Below, in pieces: positions 61,478 through 64,000 of a stretch of 64,000 nucleotides of DNA; positions within the stretch are counted from its first letter, which is position 1, and each line of letters opens with the position of its first letter. The notes under the pieces are model-generated. The model did not search any database. It saw nothing but the letters and a program-made list of their open reading frames with translations, and had not been told where the DNA came from. The position numbers were made by a program, and so were the translations under genes. The stretch lies in NCBI RefSeq assembly GCF_024498175.1, contig NZ_CP101823.1, positions 310,001 through 374,000 of the forward strand. The letters run 5' to 3'. Origin of the DNA: Haloplanus salinarum (GTDB lineage: Archaea > Halobacteriota > Halobacteria > Halobacteriales > Haloferacaceae).

Positions 61478-62242
61478 GTGACGTCGGCAGGGCCGACCCG
61501 GATCGACATGCACGTGAAGGTGCTCGACGAGGACGTCGTCGAGCGGGCGAAAGCCCGCGACATCGACGCACTCGTCTACGCGCCACATTTCACGCGCCTC
61601 CCGACCATCCGCGAGCGGGCCGCGCGGTTTTCGGACGACGAACTCCTGGTCGTGCCCGCACGGGAGGTGTTCACCGGACCGTGGTACGCCCGCCGCCACC
61701 TCCTCGCCATCGGCCTCGAGGATCCGGTCCCCGATTTCGTCAGTTTCGAGGGGGCGCTGGCGGCCTTCGACCGACAGGACGCCGCCGTCCTCGTGCCTCA
61801 CCCCGAGATGCTGAACGTCAGTTGCTCCCGGGCGGAGGTGGCCGCCCACGCCGACGCCGTCCACGCCGTCGAGACGTACAACGCGAAATGTCTGCCGCCA
61901 CAGAACCGGCGGTGTCGGGCGGTCGCCCGCGAGACCGGCCTCCCGGGGTTCGGATCGTCGTACGCCCACCTCCGGCGGACCGTCGGCGAGGTGTGGACGA
62001 GGTTCGAGGATCCCCTCGACTCGGAGGCGGCCCTCGTCGAGGCGCTGCGGACGGGGGCGCCGCGGCGCGTCGTCCACCGGGGCGGCGCCGACCACCACCT
62101 TCGCGGCCTCGCGGAGTTCGCTCACCTCGGCGTCGAGAACACGTGGGGGAAGCTGGATCGACTCTTCCTCTCGGGCACCGAGCCGACCCACCCCCGACAC
62201 ATCGCGTACGACGGTCGGTTCGACGACGTGGCCGTCTACTGA
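61478..62242 (+). CDS. PHP-like metallo-phosphoesterase domain protein
   Basis: 254 residues from GTG 61478. The PHP pattern is present but altered: RIDMHVKVLDEDVVERAKAR carries HVK instead of HxH, then VYAPHFTRLP, VVPAREVFTG, VLVPHPEMLNVSCS and VETYNAKCLPPQNRRCR. Several metal ligands remain (His in APHF, HPE, late H), so a two-metal site is possible. It is conserved downstream of nusG in related haloarchaea as far as I recall. Substrate unknown. Confidence 0.8.
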   Translation: MTSAGPTRIDMHVKVLDEDVVERAKARDIDALVYAPHFTRLPTIRERAARFSDDELLVVPAREVFTGPWYARRHLLAIGLEDPVPDFVSFEGALAAFDRQDAAVLVPHPEMLNVSCSRAEVAAHADAVHAVETYNAKCLPPQNRRCRAVARETGLPGFGSSYAHLRRTVGEVWTRFEDPLDSEAALVEALRTGAPRRVVHRGGADHHLRGLAEFAHLGVENTWGKLDRLFLSGTEPTHPRHIAYDGRFDDVAVY

Positions 62243-62246
62243 CCGG

Positions 62247-62753
62247 TCACGCCAGGAGGGCGTTCATCGTGGCCGCCGTCTCCCCCAGGGGCACCACGTA
62301 GACGTGCACGGCCGCGAGGACGGCGATCTCGAGTCCCGTGACGACGACCGTCACGAGGTCCGCGTACTTGCTGCTGGTCGTCACGCCGCTGGGGAGTCCC
62401 CACTCCTGGCTCGTCAGCGGGTAGAAGAGGGCGATCCCTCGACGGCTCCCGACCACGTCGAGGAGGTAGTGGGTCGCGATGCCGATCCAGACGAACTGGA
62501 GGTTCCCGAAGACGACGGGGAAGGCGGCGACGACCCCCAGGACGAACAGGTTGTGGAGCGTCTTGCGGTGCTTGCCGAAAGCGGTGTCGACGTCGGGGAA
62601 GAGCGCCCCGAGGACCACGGGCACGGAGAGTTCGGCGATCGTTTCGGCGACGGCGAGTGCGTCGGCCGCCGTGAGCGCCGTCGGCGCCGCGAGGACGACC
62701 CCCAAGCCGACGCTCAACAGCGCGGCGTTGAGCACGTGTCCTTTCTTGTTCAC
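62247..62753 (-). CDS. YdjM-like membrane-bound metal-dependent hydrolase
   Basis: 168 residues from GTG 62753: KKGHVLNAALLSVGLGVVLA, LPV-type helix VPVVLGALFPDVDTAFGKHR with FPDxD, KTLHNLFVLGVVAAFPVVFG, and THYLLDVVGSRRGIALFYPL. This matches the LexA-regulated/YdjM family, with conserved His and Asp of a membrane metal site. Function unclear. Convergent with the PHP-like gene (4-base gap). Confidence 0.83.
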   Translation of the reverse strand: MNKKGHVLNAALLSVGLGVVLAAPTALTAADALAVAETIAELSVPVVLGALFPDVDTAFGKHRKTLHNLFVLGVVAAFPVVFGNLQFVWIGIATHYLLDVVGSRRGIALFYPLTSQEWGLPSGVTTSSKYADLVTVVVTGLEIAVLAAVHVYVVPLGETAATMNALLA

Positions 62754-62837
62754 GTCGGCGACTTTGGCGCCCCCCGACACAAGCGTGTCGGCACGGGAGA
62801 GCGAAAGAAGGATTTGACGCCCGTCCGGAGGGCGGGC

Positions 62838-63938
62838 ATGGACTACGACACGCCGCTGTTCTTTCACGTCATGCAGTACGCGGCCGCCGCCGACCGCGAC
62901 GTGATCGACCTGGTGAGCGGGGGGCCGGACTGGGAGCCGCCGGCCCCCCTCCGTGAGGGCCTCCGGGAGTTCGCCGACGCCGACCCCGCGGAGTTTCAGT
63001 ATCCGCCGAGCGACGGCCTGCGCGCCCTCCGGGAGGAGATCGCCGCCCGCCGTGGCGTCGACGTCGACCGCGTGGTCGTCACGAACGGTGCGGGCGAGGC
63101 GAACTACCTCGCGATGGCGGGCGCGCTCGAACGCGACGCCGGCAACGAGATACTGCTGACCGATCCCGTCTACCCCTACTACCCGGGCAAGGCGCGGATG
63201 CTCGGGGCGGACGTGCGTCTCGTCCCCGTCGCCGAGGACGGCGGCCTCGACGTGGCGGCGATGCGCGAGGCGGCGAGTGCCGACACCGCCGCCGTCCTCG
63301 TCAACACGCCCAACAACCCGACCGGGGCGGTCTACGACGCCGACACGATGGCCGCGGTCGCCGACCTCGCGGCCGAGCACGACGCCGTCCTGATCTCCGA
63401 CGAGGTGTACGACCACTACGACTTCTCCGGACGCTTCGAGAGCGCCCTGTCGGTCGACGGCGACCGCGCGGTCGTCACCAACTCCTTCTCGAAGTCGATG
63501 GCAGTGACCGGCCTCCGGGTGGGGTACGGGATCTTCCCCCCGGAACTCGCCGACGCCGCCCGCACGCGACACATGCTCGTGAACGTGACGGGCGCCCGCC
63601 CCTCGCAGGCCGCCGTCCTCCGGGCGCTCCGGGAGACCGGCCCCGAGTATTACGAGGCCTCGCGTGACCTGTTGCGCGAGCGCATCGACGCCTTCACCGA
63701 CGCACTGGACGCCGCGGGCGCGGAGTACGTCGTCCCGGAGGGTGCGTTCTACGTCTTCGCTCGCTTCGAGGGGTTCCCCGGCACCTTGGAGAACGTCGAA
63801 CGCCTCGTCGACGAGGCGGGCGTCGCCTGCATGCCCGGCGACACGTTCGGGAGCTACGACGAGTGGGTCCGCTTCGCGCTCGTCAGCCCGCGGGCCGAGG
63901 AGGCCGCCGAACGCCTGGCCGACTACGACGGGTTCTAG
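62838..63938 (+). CDS. PLP-dependent class I/II aminotransferase
   Basis: 366 residues. The PLP lysine is in VVTNSFSKSMAVTGLRVGYG, with VLVNTPNNPTGAVYDADTMA and LISDEVYDHYDFSGRFESAL supplying the Asn and Asp/Tyr contacts. It is of the AspC/AAT-I family; substrate (aspartate, aromatic or other) cannot be read from sequence. ATG 62838 follows the conserved N-terminus DYDTPLFFHVMQYAAAADRD. Confidence 0.9.
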   Translation: MDYDTPLFFHVMQYAAAADRDVIDLVSGGPDWEPPAPLREGLREFADADPAEFQYPPSDGLRALREEIAARRGVDVDRVVVTNGAGEANYLAMAGALERDAGNEILLTDPVYPYYPGKARMLGADVRLVPVAEDGGLDVAAMREAASADTAAVLVNTPNNPTGAVYDADTMAAVADLAAEHDAVLISDEVYDHYDFSGRFESALSVDGDRAVVTNSFSKSMAVTGLRVGYGIFPPELADAARTRHMLVNVTGARPSQAAVLRALRETGPEYYEASRDLLRERIDAFTDALDAAGAEYVVPEGAFYVFARFEGFPGTLENVERLVDEAGVACMPGDTFGSYDEWVRFALVSPRAEEAAERLADYDGF

Positions 63939-63946
63939 GCGGTGGC

Positions 63947-64000
63947 CTAACAGACGACGACGCTCGCACGATAGTAGGTTCCCTCGTGGACGACGACGTC
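63947..64000 (-). CDS. C-terminal end of a minus-strand gene cut by the window edge
   Basis: The last 18 codons before TAG (63949-63947) read DVVVHEGTYYRASVVVC, ending in Cys. The codon bias looks coding and the frame continues past the edge. Family not recognisable from so little. It converges with the aminotransferase. Confidence 0.5.
   Translation of the reverse strand, partial: DVVVHEGTYYRASVVVC

Noticed and set aside
1-64000. CRISPR arrays, insertion sequences or prophage genes
   Set aside because: No regularly spaced repeats, transposase, integrase or phage structural motifs were found; the only mobility hints are the lonB repeats and the tRNA scar.

Overview
The window is chromosomal DNA from a haloarchaeon (class Halobacteria; gene content and order suggest Haloferacales, which is an inference). 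Support comes from high GC, strongly acidic proteins, TATA-box promoters with leaderless or near-leaderless starts, archaeal forms of core proteins (LonB, NadM-type NMNAT, FtsZ1-SecE-Spt5, CetZ, DtdA, the DHQS-II/ADTH shikimate entry) and several small haloarchaea-only families. Coding density is high. There is no CRISPR array, rRNA operon or intact insertion sequence. The only RNA gene found is an initiator tRNA-Met.

Layout. 1-2.4 kb: minus-strand PolX (cut by the window edge), a small DUF5788-like protein, and a DUF21 membrane gene interrupted by an in-frame TAG. 2.4-9.5 kb: AglD-like glycosyltransferase/flippase fusion, BtuF-like protein diverging from a TSPPY methylase (probably the CTAG methylase Zim), aroD, small zinc-ribbon and winged-helix proteins, a methyltransferase and a GT2 enzyme. 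9.5-14.4 kb: SAM hydrolase-NMNAT pair, membrane LonB with three 45-nt palindromic repeats in its disordered N-terminus, a CPBP protease, and an alkyltransferase-like protein whose Cys is Asp. 14.5-19.4 kb: trpCBA followed by ADTH synthase and DHQ synthase II. With aroD (6.2 kb) and aroE (54.4 kb), the first four archaeal shikimate steps and the last tryptophan steps lie in this window. 19.4-31.1 kb: mixed housekeeping genes (MBL hydrolase, Fe/Zn cysteine-cluster protein, TRAM protein, lipoprotein, radical SAM, Hsp20, Nudix, GT81-like enzyme, aldo/keto reductase, DHH phosphoesterase, SDR), including one frameshifted membrane gene.

31.1-41.1 kb is the most distinctive block. It is a tightly packed minus-strand operon encoding a PilB/TadA-like ATPase, a TadC-like double membrane protein, a coiled-coil protein, four small single-pass proteins with pilin-like N-termini and a 1021-residue anchored extracellular protein. 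It reads as a poorly characterised archaeal type IV pilus-like or secretion machine. A tubulin-like CetZ gene diverges from it.

41.3-50.3 kb: CetZ, alkaline-phosphatase-superfamily protein, small regulators, a stomatin-like protein, a DUF2298 membrane protein diverging from a GT2-GtrA pair, and the tRNA. A decayed polysaccharide-deacetylase fragment abuts the tRNA 3' end. 50.6-57.9 kb: PQQ-type propeller, Rieske protein, a class IV aminotransferase homologue with no lysine at all, HhH protein, aroE, and a Na+/Ca2+ exchanger-UspA pair preceded by an overlapping 20-codon leader ORF. 58-64 kb: DtdA, ftsZ1-secE-nusG (spt5), a PHP-like protein, a YdjM-like membrane protein, a PLP aminotransferase, and the end of one more minus-strand gene.

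Family names and DUF numbers are recognised from the translated sequence and from memory; no database search was run.
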